From positions 1 through 31,215 of the forward strand of contig DAITAT010000017.1 in NCBI GenBank assembly GCA_036824145.1: 31,215 nucleotides of DNA, given 5' to 3'. The notes below the pieces were generated by a model. That model did not search any database, was not told the DNA's origin, and saw only the letters and a program-made list of their open reading frames with translations. Both the position numbers and the translations under genes were made by a program. Positions 8,963-14,625 of the stretch are shown here, piece after piece. The stretch's first letter is position 1; each line of letters begins with the position of its first letter. The stretch is from DATMMS01 sp036824145. Lineage in GTDB: Bacteria; Chloroflexota; Dormibacteria; DASZGP01.

Positions 8963-9915
8963 GTCTTGCCCGGGTTGAGCAGCATGTGCAGCAGCGCCAT
9001 GCGGATGAAGAGCCCGTTGCGCGCCTGGCGGAAGTACGCCGCCCGCGGGTCTTTGTCCACCTCGGGGCTTATCTCGCCCACCCGCGGCAGCGGATGCATC
9101 AGGACGGCCTCGGGTCGCATCAGGCTCATCGACCGCTCGTCCATTACGTAAACCCCGGCCACCCGGCGGTACTGGGCCAGCTTGTTGCCGAAGCGCTCCT
9201 TCTGGATCCGGGTCTGGTAGACGACGTCGACCTCGGGGAGGACCGCGTCGAGGTCTTCGGTTTCGGTGTAGGCGACGCTACGCTCGTCGAGGTGGGCTTT
9301 GATATCCCGGCCCATCGCCACCGCCGCCGGGGCCACAAAGACCAGCTCCACGCCGTCGTACTTGGAAAGCAGGTAGCTCAGGGAGCGAACGGTGCGGCCG
9401 TTGGCGAGGTCGCCCACCATGGCGATCCGCAGGCCGTCGACTCGACCCAGCTCCTTGCTGATGGTGTAGAGGTCGAGCAGCGCCTGGGTGGGGTGCTGGC
9501 CGGGGCCGTCGCCGGCGTTGATGACGGGCACCGGGCTGACCGCGGCGGCCCGCTTGGAGGCGCCCACGTCGAAGTGGCGGAGTACGATCACGTCGCAGTA
9601 GGCGGAGACGATCTGGACGGTGTCCTCCAGGGTCTCGCCCTTGGCCACCGAGCTGAACTCGCTGGCAGATTCGGTGCCCAGGGCCTCGCCGCCGAGGCGA
9701 AGCATGGCCGCCTCGAAGCTGAGGCGGGTGCGTGTGCTGGGCTCGTAGAAGAGGCTCGCCATGATGCGGCCTTTCAACTCGTCGCTACCGCCAAGGCGCG
9801 CGACCTTCTCCATCTCCTCAGCCGCGCTGAAGATCTTCTCGAGAAGGGGTCGGTCGAACTGCTGGCTCTCGACCACGTGCCGCAGCGCGGTGGCCTGCCG
9901 GGAGGCTATGGGCAC
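8959..9915 (-). CDS. pyrB: Aspartate carbamoyltransferase catalytic subunit
   Basis: The enzyme joins carbamoyl phosphate and aspartate into N-carbamoyl-aspartate, the committed pyrimidine step. The carbamoyl-phosphate loop FYEPSTRTR is at residues 56-64, HPTQ at 141-144, and MHPLPRVGEI near the C-terminus closes the active site. At 318 residues the length is typical of catalytic chains. No regulatory pyrI is present, so the enzyme is probably not a PyrI-regulated dodecamer. It starts at GTG 9915, eight bases after a strong AAAGGAG ribosome-binding site. That site lies inside the PyrR-type hairpin. This is the first gene of the operon; downstream pyrR overlaps by four bases. Confidence 0.96.
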   Translation of the reverse strand: MPIASRQATALRHVVESQQFDRPLLEKIFSAAEEMEKVARLGGSDELKGRIMASLFYEPSTRTRLSFEAAMLRLGGEALGTESASEFSSVAKGETLEDTVQIVSAYCDVIVLRHFDVGASKRAAAVSPVPVINAGDGPGQHPTQALLDLYTISKELGRVDGLRIAMVGDLANGRTVRSLSYLLSKYDGVELVFVAPAAVAMGRDIKAHLDERSVAYTETEDLDAVLPEVDVVYQTRIQKERFGNKLAQYRRVAGVYVMDERSMSLMRPEAVLMHPLPRVGEISPEVDKDPRAAYFRQARNGLFIRMALLHMLLNPGKT

Positions 9916-9925
9916 AAAAAAATCT

Positions 9926-9956
9926 CCTTTCCGGCCTCGCAGGACCGGTTTAAAGG
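9926..9956 (-). promoter_or_regulatory. PyrR-binding RNA hairpin that contains the pyrB Shine-Dalgarno
   Basis: Reading the minus strand, CCUUU (9956-9952) can pair with AAAGG (9930-9926). A three-base AAA bulge follows on the 5' side. Then CCGG (9948-9945) pairs with CCGG (9934-9931), enclosing UCCUGCGAGG. The core GGUCCUGCGAGGCC matches the PyrR recognition consensus ARUCCNGNGAGGYU, except that a G-C pair replaces the outer A-U pair. The 3' half of the lower stem is the first five bases of the AAAGGAG ribosome-binding site. PyrR-UMP binding should therefore block pyrB translation, as described for Mycobacterium. Sequence and pairing are seen directly; regulation is inferred. Confidence 0.87.
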
Positions 9957-9960
9957 TGCT

Positions 9961-9974
9961 CGACAGCGATCATA
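9961..9974 (-). promoter_or_regulatory. Probable -10 region and start point of the pyr operon
   Basis: TATGAT (9974-9969) is a 5/6 match to a sigma70-type -10 box. No convincing -35 is seen at 16-18 bases upstream. Transcription would start near 9961-9963, only a few bases before the PyrR hairpin. The leader would be about 46 nt and consist almost entirely of that hairpin, leaving no room for an antiterminator and terminator pair. Confidence 0.55.
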
Positions 9975-10079
9975 TCGCGACCCGAGTAACTTTTGCCACG
10001 GATCTGGCTTGAGTTGTTTGCGGATGCCGGGTCCCGCCGGCGTTTCGTCTCCCCCGCGAAAGTGGCGCGGGGTCGAGTG

Positions 10080-10129
10080 CCGGGCCGGTTCCCCGCTCAA
10101 CCGTTGAGCTTGTGGGGAGCCGGCCCCGG
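10080..10129. repeat. Long imperfect inverted repeat between pyrB and the phosphoesterase gene
   Basis: The left arm holds CCGGGCCGG, CCCC and CTCAA; the right arm holds TTGAG, GGGG and CCGGCCCCGG. They fold into a hairpin of about 50 bases with a CCG loop (10101-10103), an unpaired stretch at 10109-10113 and one bulged C. There is no T-run on either side, so it is not a classic intrinsic terminator. It lies about 60 bases upstream of the phosphoesterase gene. The rest of the 10130-10188 gap shows nothing else I can name. Confidence 0.6.
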
Positions 10130-10188
10130 GCAACCCCGCCGAGCGCGATGCCTACTCGCGCCAATTGGTCGTGTGGAACAATCGGCGG

Positions 10189-10923
10189 ATGCGACCGATC
10201 GCGATCCTGGGCGACATCCACGGCGATTCCCAACGGATGTTGGAGCTTGTCGGCGACCTCGACCACGAGGTGCCGTTGGTGGTGGTCGGTGATTACTTTG
10301 ACCGTTGGGACCACGCCGTCGAGGCGATCCGGTGGCTGATGAGCCGGCCCAACACCACCGCATTGATGGGTAACCACGACGCCCTCATCCTGGGAGTGGT
10401 CGAAGAACGGCTCCGCGGAGTCGAGGGGCGCAACACCGAGAACTGGCTTTGGAACGGCGGCAAGGACGCCGACCTCGCCGGGCTGATGCGAGAGCCCGAG
10501 ATGATGGACTGGGTGCGCAGCCGGCCCGCCATGACCATCGTCGGCGATGCCCTGATTCAGCACTGCGATTCGCCGGTGTACCTGAACTACGGCATCGACG
10601 TGGATGCGATCAACGAATCCGTCCGCAGGCGCGCTAGCAGCCGTGACCCCGAGGTCCTCTTCCACCTCTTCGCCGACCTCTGCACGCGCCGTCAGTTTTA
10701 CAGTCTCGAGACGCTGCGTCAGTACATCGATGTGTTCCACGCCAAGCGCCTGGTCCACGGCCACACCCCCCACACTCAGCCGCAGGCGATCTCGATGTTC
10801 CGCGGGGCCATCGTCAACGTCGACGGCGCCCTCTCGCGTGGCTTTGGCCCCGAGGCGCGGGGATTCGTTCACTGGCTGGCGGTCGATGGCACCGACGCCA
10901 CCGAGGTCGCGCCGGGGGGCTAG
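10189..10923 (+). CDS. Calcineurin-like metallophosphoesterase
   Basis: This is a dinuclear-metal phosphoesterase of the Ser/Thr phosphatase/ApaH-like type; the substrate is unknown. The metal and active-site motifs appear in order: GDIHGD (Asp9, His11), GDYFDRW (Asp35, Asp38), GNHD (62-64), a His at 125, and HGHTPH (190-195). I start at ATG 10189, giving 244 residues with the first motif near the N-terminus; a TTG at 10165 in the same frame is the alternative. No Shine-Dalgarno precedes the ATG. A weak AACAAT at 10177-10182 lies six bases before it, so the mRNA could be leaderless. It is divergent from the pyr operon. Protein phosphatase and diadenosine tetraphosphatase roles are both possible. 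Confidence 0.88.
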   Translation: MRPIAILGDIHGDSQRMLELVGDLDHEVPLVVVGDYFDRWDHAVEAIRWLMSRPNTTALMGNHDALILGVVEERLRGVEGRNTENWLWNGGKDADLAGLMREPEMMDWVRSRPAMTIVGDALIQHCDSPVYLNYGIDVDAINESVRRRASSRDPEVLFHLFADLCTRRQFYSLETLRQYIDVFHAKRLVHGHTPHTQPQAISMFRGAIVNVDGALSRGFGPEARGFVHWLAVDGTDATEVAPGG

Positions 10924-10943
10924 CCGGGACGCCCACCGCCTCG

Positions 10944-10949
10944 TATACT
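10944..10949 (+). promoter_or_regulatory. Probable -10 box for the two-helix membrane protein
   Basis: TATACT matches 5/6 of the -10 consensus and lies 21 bases after the phosphoesterase stop and 14 bases before the next ATG. Transcription would start around 10956, leaving only about 7-8 nt of leader and no Shine-Dalgarno. Confidence 0.45.
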
Positions 10950-10963
10950 TGCGCCCACCTCAC

Positions 10964-11590
10964 ATGGCCAACATGGATATCAGCCGGCCCGGTCGCCGCC
11001 GGCTCAGAATCGCTGCGGCACTGGCGATCCCGCCGCTCACCGCGCTCCTCTTCTTCGCCACGCCGCCGGCGCCCCTGGCAGCTAACGCCTCGTCGCCTGC
11101 CGCCGTGAGCCCGACGTGCACCAATGAGACTCGCAGCCCAGGATGCCCGCCGACCCACGATCCATCGCCGAGTCCCTGCCTCAGCAACGATTTCTTCAGC
11201 AACTGCTCGCCCTCACCGAGCCCCGAAATCATCGTCATCAGCCCGGTGCCGCTGGACCCGCCGTCACCCGCGGTCACGCCCAGCTATCTCCTCGGCATCC
11301 CTTCCCCCAGCGTGGACCCGGGAGCCAACGATGGCGGCACGCCCATCCCCCTGGTCGGCGGCTTCAACGACCTGCCCAGTCCCGGCCCGCTTTCGGTGGC
11401 CTCGGACAACGGCGGCGGCGGCGGCCTCCCTGGTCCACTGGTGCTCCTCGGGGTGCTGCTGTTGCTCGGAGCCGCGGGCTCCGTCCTTTTCGCGATTGCC
11501 CCCAAGGGCGAACGCTTCCCGGAGCCGCCAGTGCACGACGCACCCGAGTTCCTCTTCACTCCTTATGGCCCCGATCAGCCCGGCCCTTAG
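10964..11590 (+). CDS. Two-helix membrane protein with Pro/Ser-rich extracellular loop, function unknown
   Basis: I do not recognise a family. The 208-residue product has a basic N-terminus (RPGRRRLR) and then a hydrophobic segment at about 15-45 that ends in Ala-rich sequence and could be a signal peptide or anchor. A stretch of about 100 residues rich in Pro, Ser and Asp follows, including PSPSP and four Cys near its start (the CTNETRSPGC and CLSNDFFSNC pairs). A Gly run leads into a second membrane helix (LVLLGVLLLLGAAGSVLFAI), and a short cytoplasmic tail follows. This looks like a surface-exposed tethered linker or stalk. ATG 10964 is preferred for the upstream -10 box; ATG 10973 is also possible. 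The upstream part of the frame overlaps the phosphoesterase and is discarded. Confidence 0.65.
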   Translation: MANMDISRPGRRRLRIAAALAIPPLTALLFFATPPAPLAANASSPAAVSPTCTNETRSPGCPPTHDPSPSPCLSNDFFSNCSPSPSPEIIVISPVPLDPPSPAVTPSYLLGIPSPSVDPGANDGGTPIPLVGGFNDLPSPGPLSVASDNGGGGGLPGPLVLLGVLLLLGAAGSVLFAIAPKGERFPEPPVHDAPEFLFTPYGPDQPGP

Positions 11591-11599
11591 CCAGGTCGG

Positions 11600-11917
11600 T
11601 TACGGCTTGGGGATGCGCCCCTTGACCAGGTCGTAGCCCGGTTCCTTGCCCAGCTCGATGACCTTGTAGCCTTTGTAGCCCTTGATCTTCTTGAGGTTCA
11701 AGTCGATCGAGTCGCGCACGTTCTTGGGGACGTCGAAAGCGATCACGTAGCCGGGGCCTTCGACCATCGGCGTGGCCGCGGTTCCATGCATCACCTCGTG
11801 ACGGCTGACCGAGGGCAGGCGGCGGGCCAGCGCTCGGCCCAGCATCAGCAGCTCCTGTCCCTCGGGGACGATGCTGCGGATGTCCTCCAACTGAAAGTGG
11901 TAGGCGGCGTACTGCAC
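11600..11917 (-). CDS. Small conserved-looking protein of unknown function (105 residues)
   Basis: I do not recognise this family. The product has no membrane segment or signal peptide. It mixes an acidic/hydrophobic N-terminal half with a strongly basic C-terminal half (NLKKIKGYKGYKVIELGKE). The composition is that of a folded cytosolic protein, not noise. It starts at GTG 11917, eight bases after the stop of the upstream alpha/beta hydrolase gene, so the two are probably cotranscribed. No clear Shine-Dalgarno is present, which fits translational coupling. It ends nine bases from the convergent two-helix protein gene, leaving no room for a terminator. Confidence 0.6.
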   Translation of the reverse strand: MQYAAYHFQLEDIRSIVPEGQELLMLGRALARRLPSVSRHEVMHGTAATPMVEGPGYVIAFDVPKNVRDSIDLNLKKIKGYKGYKVIELGKEPGYDLVKGRIPKP

Positions 11918-11925
11918 CCGGCGCG

Positions 11926-12753
11926 TTACCCCGCCGTGCCTGCCGGGGCGGCCTGCCTGACCTCGGCCAGGAAGTCGCCGATCAAGGCGCTCACCTCGTC
12001 GGGATGATCCACGTTGGACTGGTGCCCGGCGCCCTCGATACGGACGAACCTCGCCCGCGGGATCAGCGACGCCATCGCCTCAGCCTTCTCGATCTCGATC
12101 GGCACATCCTCGGTTCCGTGCGCCACCAGCGTCGGCAGGTTGATCTCGCCCAGCCGGTCGGCGATGTCATCGCGGTCGTCGACGCCCTGGCTGGCATGGA
12201 CGGTGCCTTGGTGGTTTCCGGCAAGCAGGTTGCCGAACCAGGCATTCACCGCGTCCTTGTGGTTGGCGATGAAGTCGTCGCAGAAGAATGAGAGCGGCAA
12301 AGCCGCCTCCAGGGGCTCGATCACCCCCTCCAGGTAGAGCTTGCGGAAGGCCGCGTACTGCGCCTTCTTGTCCTCGTCCTCACCGTGCGCCTGGGTGTCG
12401 ATGAGGATGAGGTCGCGCACGGCCTCGGGGTGCTTGAGGGCCATGCGCATGCCGATGAAGCCGCCCATCGACAGCCCCGCATAATGGACCGGCCCGATGC
12501 CAAGGGCCTGGATCAGCCCGTAGACGTCCTCGGTCTGGTTCCACATGTCGTAGTCGGCCTGGTCGTCGGTGGTGGTGGTGTGGTACTGGCCGCGGAGATC
12601 GACGGCGATGACGTCGTAGTCGGAGGCCAGCGCGTCAATCTGCGGGCGCCAGTGTTCGGCTCCGAAGAGCAGCCCCGGCACCAGCAGCAGCGGCTCGCCG
12701 GAGCCCTTGCGCTCGTAGTACATCTCGATGCCGTTGGTCGAAACTGTGAGCAT
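11926..12753 (-). CDS. Alpha/beta hydrolase
   Basis: This is a serine hydrolase of the alpha/beta fold, 275 residues. The oxyanion/strand region is LLLVPGLLFG (22-31). The nucleophile elbow GLSMGG puts Ser95 in place, with the acid Asp216 in HGTED and the base His244 in GAGHQSN, so the triad is intact. The overall form resembles esterases, enol-lactonases (PcaD-like) and proline iminopeptidase-like enzymes. The substrate cannot be told from sequence. A strong AGGAGG site (12764-12759) precedes ATG 12753. It is divergent from the DUF2905 gene and probably forms a two-gene unit with the 105-residue protein downstream. Confidence 0.9.
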   Translation of the reverse strand: MLTVSTNGIEMYYERKGSGEPLLLVPGLLFGAEHWRPQIDALASDYDVIAVDLRGQYHTTTTDDQADYDMWNQTEDVYGLIQALGIGPVHYAGLSMGGFIGMRMALKHPEAVRDLILIDTQAHGEDEDKKAQYAAFRKLYLEGVIEPLEAALPLSFFCDDFIANHKDAVNAWFGNLLAGNHQGTVHASQGVDDRDDIADRLGEINLPTLVAHGTEDVPIEIEKAEAMASLIPRARFVRIEGAGHQSNVDHPDEVSALIGDFLAEVRQAAPAGTAG

Positions 12754-12758
12754 GTCTT

Positions 12759-12787
12759 CCTCCTCGAATCCGCGGGCTACCAGATTA
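12759..12787 (-). promoter_or_regulatory. Probable -10 box and strong RBS of the alpha/beta hydrolase gene
   Basis: TAATCT at 12787-12782 is a plausible -10 box without a clear -35. AGGAGG at 12764-12759, five bases before the ATG, is near-ideal. The leader would be about 22-25 nt. This gap is shared with the divergent DUF2905 promoter. Confidence 0.45.
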
Positions 12788-12820
12788 GCGGCTTAGGGAT
12801 TGCGGGCGCTGGCGGCGGCA

Positions 12821-12826
12821 TAAGAT
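12821..12826 (+). promoter_or_regulatory. -10 box six bases before a GTG start (leaderless transcript)
   Basis: TAAGAT ends six bases before the GTG of the DUF2905 gene. This places the transcription start at or next to the initiation codon. There is no Shine-Dalgarno, so a leaderless mRNA is likely. Confidence 0.45.
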
Positions 12827-12832
12827 CAAACC

Positions 12833-13036
12833 GTGAGTCCGGGCAAAATCCTGATCATCATCGGCGGCGGGATCCTGGTCATCGGTCTGCTGGTCCAGGC
12901 CGGACTGCCGCTGGGCCGTCTGCCCGGCGACATCCGCATCAGCCGCGGCAGCTTCACCCTGTACTCGCCGCTGATGACCGGGCTCCTGATCAGCGTCGCG
13001 CTGACCATCATCCTCAACCTGCTGCTGCGGCGCTGA
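12833..13036 (+). CDS. DUF2905 family small membrane protein
   Basis: The 67-residue product has two transmembrane helices (about 5-26 and 47-64) joined by a loop containing GRLPGDIRISRGSFTLYSPL. The GRLPGDI and YSPL pattern is the hallmark of DUF2905, a widespread family of unknown function. It starts at GTG 12833 directly after a -10-like TAAGAT, suggesting leaderless translation. It is divergent from the alpha/beta hydrolase and convergent with the cobyrinate synthase-like gene, and so stands alone. Function is unknown. Confidence 0.85.
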   Translation: MSPGKILIIIGGGILVIGLLVQAGLPLGRLPGDIRISRGSFTLYSPLMTGLLISVALTIILNLLLRR

Positions 13037-13041
13037 CACGT

Positions 13042-13059
13042 CCCGGTCCATTTTCCGGG
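13042..13059. terminator. Weak hairpin between convergent genes
   Basis: CCCGG (13042-13046) and CCGGG (13055-13059) flank an eight-base loop containing TTTT. The hairpin lies in the 46-base gap between the DUF2905 and cobB-like stop codons. There is no clear T-run on either side, so a terminator role is only possible. Confidence 0.25.
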
Positions 13060-13082
13060 CAGACATGAGGGGGTCCTCGCCC

Positions 13083-14501
13083 TTAAGCGCTGACCACCGG
13101 CTCGGGGCGGCTGCGGTGCGCGCAGGGGCGCAGGAAGTTCAGAGCCAGCTCCGGGTCCTGGCCGAAGTGCAGGTGGATGTTGCTGGCCAGGACGCCTGGT
13201 TTGGTGTAGCCCTCGTGGCCGGCGCGATACCCTGACGGGTCGAAAAGCTCGTATGCGTAGGCCACGCTACCGGTTCCGGTAACGATGCTCCAGTGCAGCT
13301 CGTGCCCACGGAGGCTGCGGCCGCGACCTGCCAGCAGGCAGTCGTCCAGGGTGCGCATCTCCCGATAGCCCATGTGGCGGACTCCGGTTTCCGGCCGGAC
13401 TCGGAGGGGCAAAAGCCCCGCCATCTCGAGGTCCTGCCCAGCCGGACCGACGACCACCCGAGAGAGGTACATCAGCCCCCCACACTCGGCGTAGATGGGC
13501 ATCCCGTCGTCATGGGCCTGCCGGAGCGATTCGCGCATGCTCGAGTTGCGCGAGAGGTCGACGGCGTACCGGTCGGAGCTGGCGCCCGCCATGTAGACAC
13601 CATGGACGCTTGGCAGGTGCCGGTCATGAAGAGGGCTGAAAGTGACGATCTCGGCCCCCGCCTCGCTGAGAATCTCGAGGTTCTCCGGGTAGTAGAGGTT
13701 GAACGCCTCGTCATAGGCGACGCCAATTCGCACCCCGACGTCGGCGTCGTCGATCACCGGCGCCACCACCCGGGGGATCATGCGCACCGGCCGAGACTTA
13801 TCCGCGATGCGCATCAGGAGGTCGAGGTCCAGGTGCCGTTCGATCGCCGCGGATAGGACCTCGATGGCGGCGTCGAACTTGGGGCTGTCTCCCATTGGTG
13901 CGGGGTCGCGATCGTCGGCCGCGATGGCGAGCTCGCCGAGCGTGGGCAGCCATCCCAGCACCGGGATCTTGGCCTCCCTCCAGACCGCCTCCTCGACCCA
14001 GCGGGCGTGGGCGTCGTCGGCGACGTGGTTGAGGATTACGCCGGCGATGCCAACCCGGGGGTCCATCGACTTGAAGCCCAAGGCCAGCGCCGCCGCGCTC
14101 TGGACCGTGGTGGCAACGTCGAGGACCAGGATCACCGGCGCCTCGATCAGCTTGCTCAGTTCGGCGGTGCTGCCCTCGGTACCGGCACCCCACGAGTCGT
14201 ACAGGCCGAGCATGCCCTCCACCACCGCCAGGTCTGCGTCGGCGCAACCGCGGTGGAAGCTCCGCAGGATGGCGTCGCGACCGAGGATCCACGGGTCGAG
14301 GTTGCGACAGGGGTTGCCGGCGACATGCGCGAGGTAGGCGGCGTCGACGTGGTCAGGCCCGACCTTGAACGGCTTCACGCGCAGGCCCCGGCGGCGATAG
14401 GCGGCGATCAGGCCGGCGGTCAGGGTGGTCTTGCCGGTGCTGCTGCCGGCACCCGCCAGCACCAGCCTGGGGACATGAACCTCGTCGTAGCCTGACGTCA
14501 A
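13083..14501 (-). CDS. cobB: Cobyrinic acid a,c-diamide synthase-like amidotransferase (CobB/CbiA family)
   Basis: This ATP- and glutamine-dependent enzyme amidates the a and c carboxylates of cobyrinate or a related corrinoid/tetrapyrrole. The 472-residue protein has a P-loop GAGSSTGKTT (17-26) and FKVGPDHVDAAYL (45-57). NLDPWILG and a MLGLYD segment follow. A class I glutaminase half carries Cys340 in AECGGLMYL and a C-terminal HLHFGQDP. The usual GGGxPE motif of the glutaminase half reads AGASSDRYA here, which is unusual. I start at TTG 14501 because GGAGG (14513-14509) sits seven bases upstream; the open frame beyond it has no family similarity. No other cobalamin gene is nearby. A nickel-sirohydrochlorin diamide synthase (CfbB) is a less likely alternative. 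Confidence 0.87.
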   Translation of the reverse strand: MTSGYDEVHVPRLVLAGAGSSTGKTTLTAGLIAAYRRRGLRVKPFKVGPDHVDAAYLAHVAGNPCRNLDPWILGRDAILRSFHRGCADADLAVVEGMLGLYDSWGAGTEGSTAELSKLIEAPVILVLDVATTVQSAAALALGFKSMDPRVGIAGVILNHVADDAHARWVEEAVWREAKIPVLGWLPTLGELAIAADDRDPAPMGDSPKFDAAIEVLSAAIERHLDLDLLMRIADKSRPVRMIPRVVAPVIDDADVGVRIGVAYDEAFNLYYPENLEILSEAGAEIVTFSPLHDRHLPSVHGVYMAGASSDRYAVDLSRNSSMRESLRQAHDDGMPIYAECGGLMYLSRVVVGPAGQDLEMAGLLPLRVRPETGVRHMGYREMRTLDDCLLAGRGRSLRGHELHWSIVTGTGSVAYAYELFDPSGYRAGHEGYTKPGVLASNIHLHFGQDPELALNFLRPCAHRSRPEPVVSA

Positions 14502-14565
14502 CTGCCAACCTCCATGGGTACGCCGGGGCAGGTGGTACGACGTCAGCAACAAGTGACCCCAGCCC

Positions 14566-14594
14566 AAGCTAACACCGGCGCTGGGGGATGTCTA
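14566..14594 (-). promoter_or_regulatory. Probable promoter of the cobB-like gene
   Basis: TAGACA (14594-14589, 5/6 to TTGACA) and TAGCTT (14571-14566, 3/6 to TATAAT) are separated by 17 bases. Transcription would begin near 14559, giving a leader of about 58 nt. That is too short for a cobalamin riboswitch, and I see no such motif. Confidence 0.45.
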
Positions 14595-14625
14595 GGCGAT
14601 CTTTGTGAACTGAATCTGTGGCCGA

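Noticed and set aside
9916..10079. Bacillus-type transcription attenuator before pyrB
   Set aside because: No terminator hairpin with a T-run follows the PyrR site, and the likely -10 box leaves no space for one.
14502..14625. Cobalamin riboswitch before the cobB-like gene
   Set aside because: The leader predicted from the promoter is only about 58 nt and shows no B12-box-like motif.
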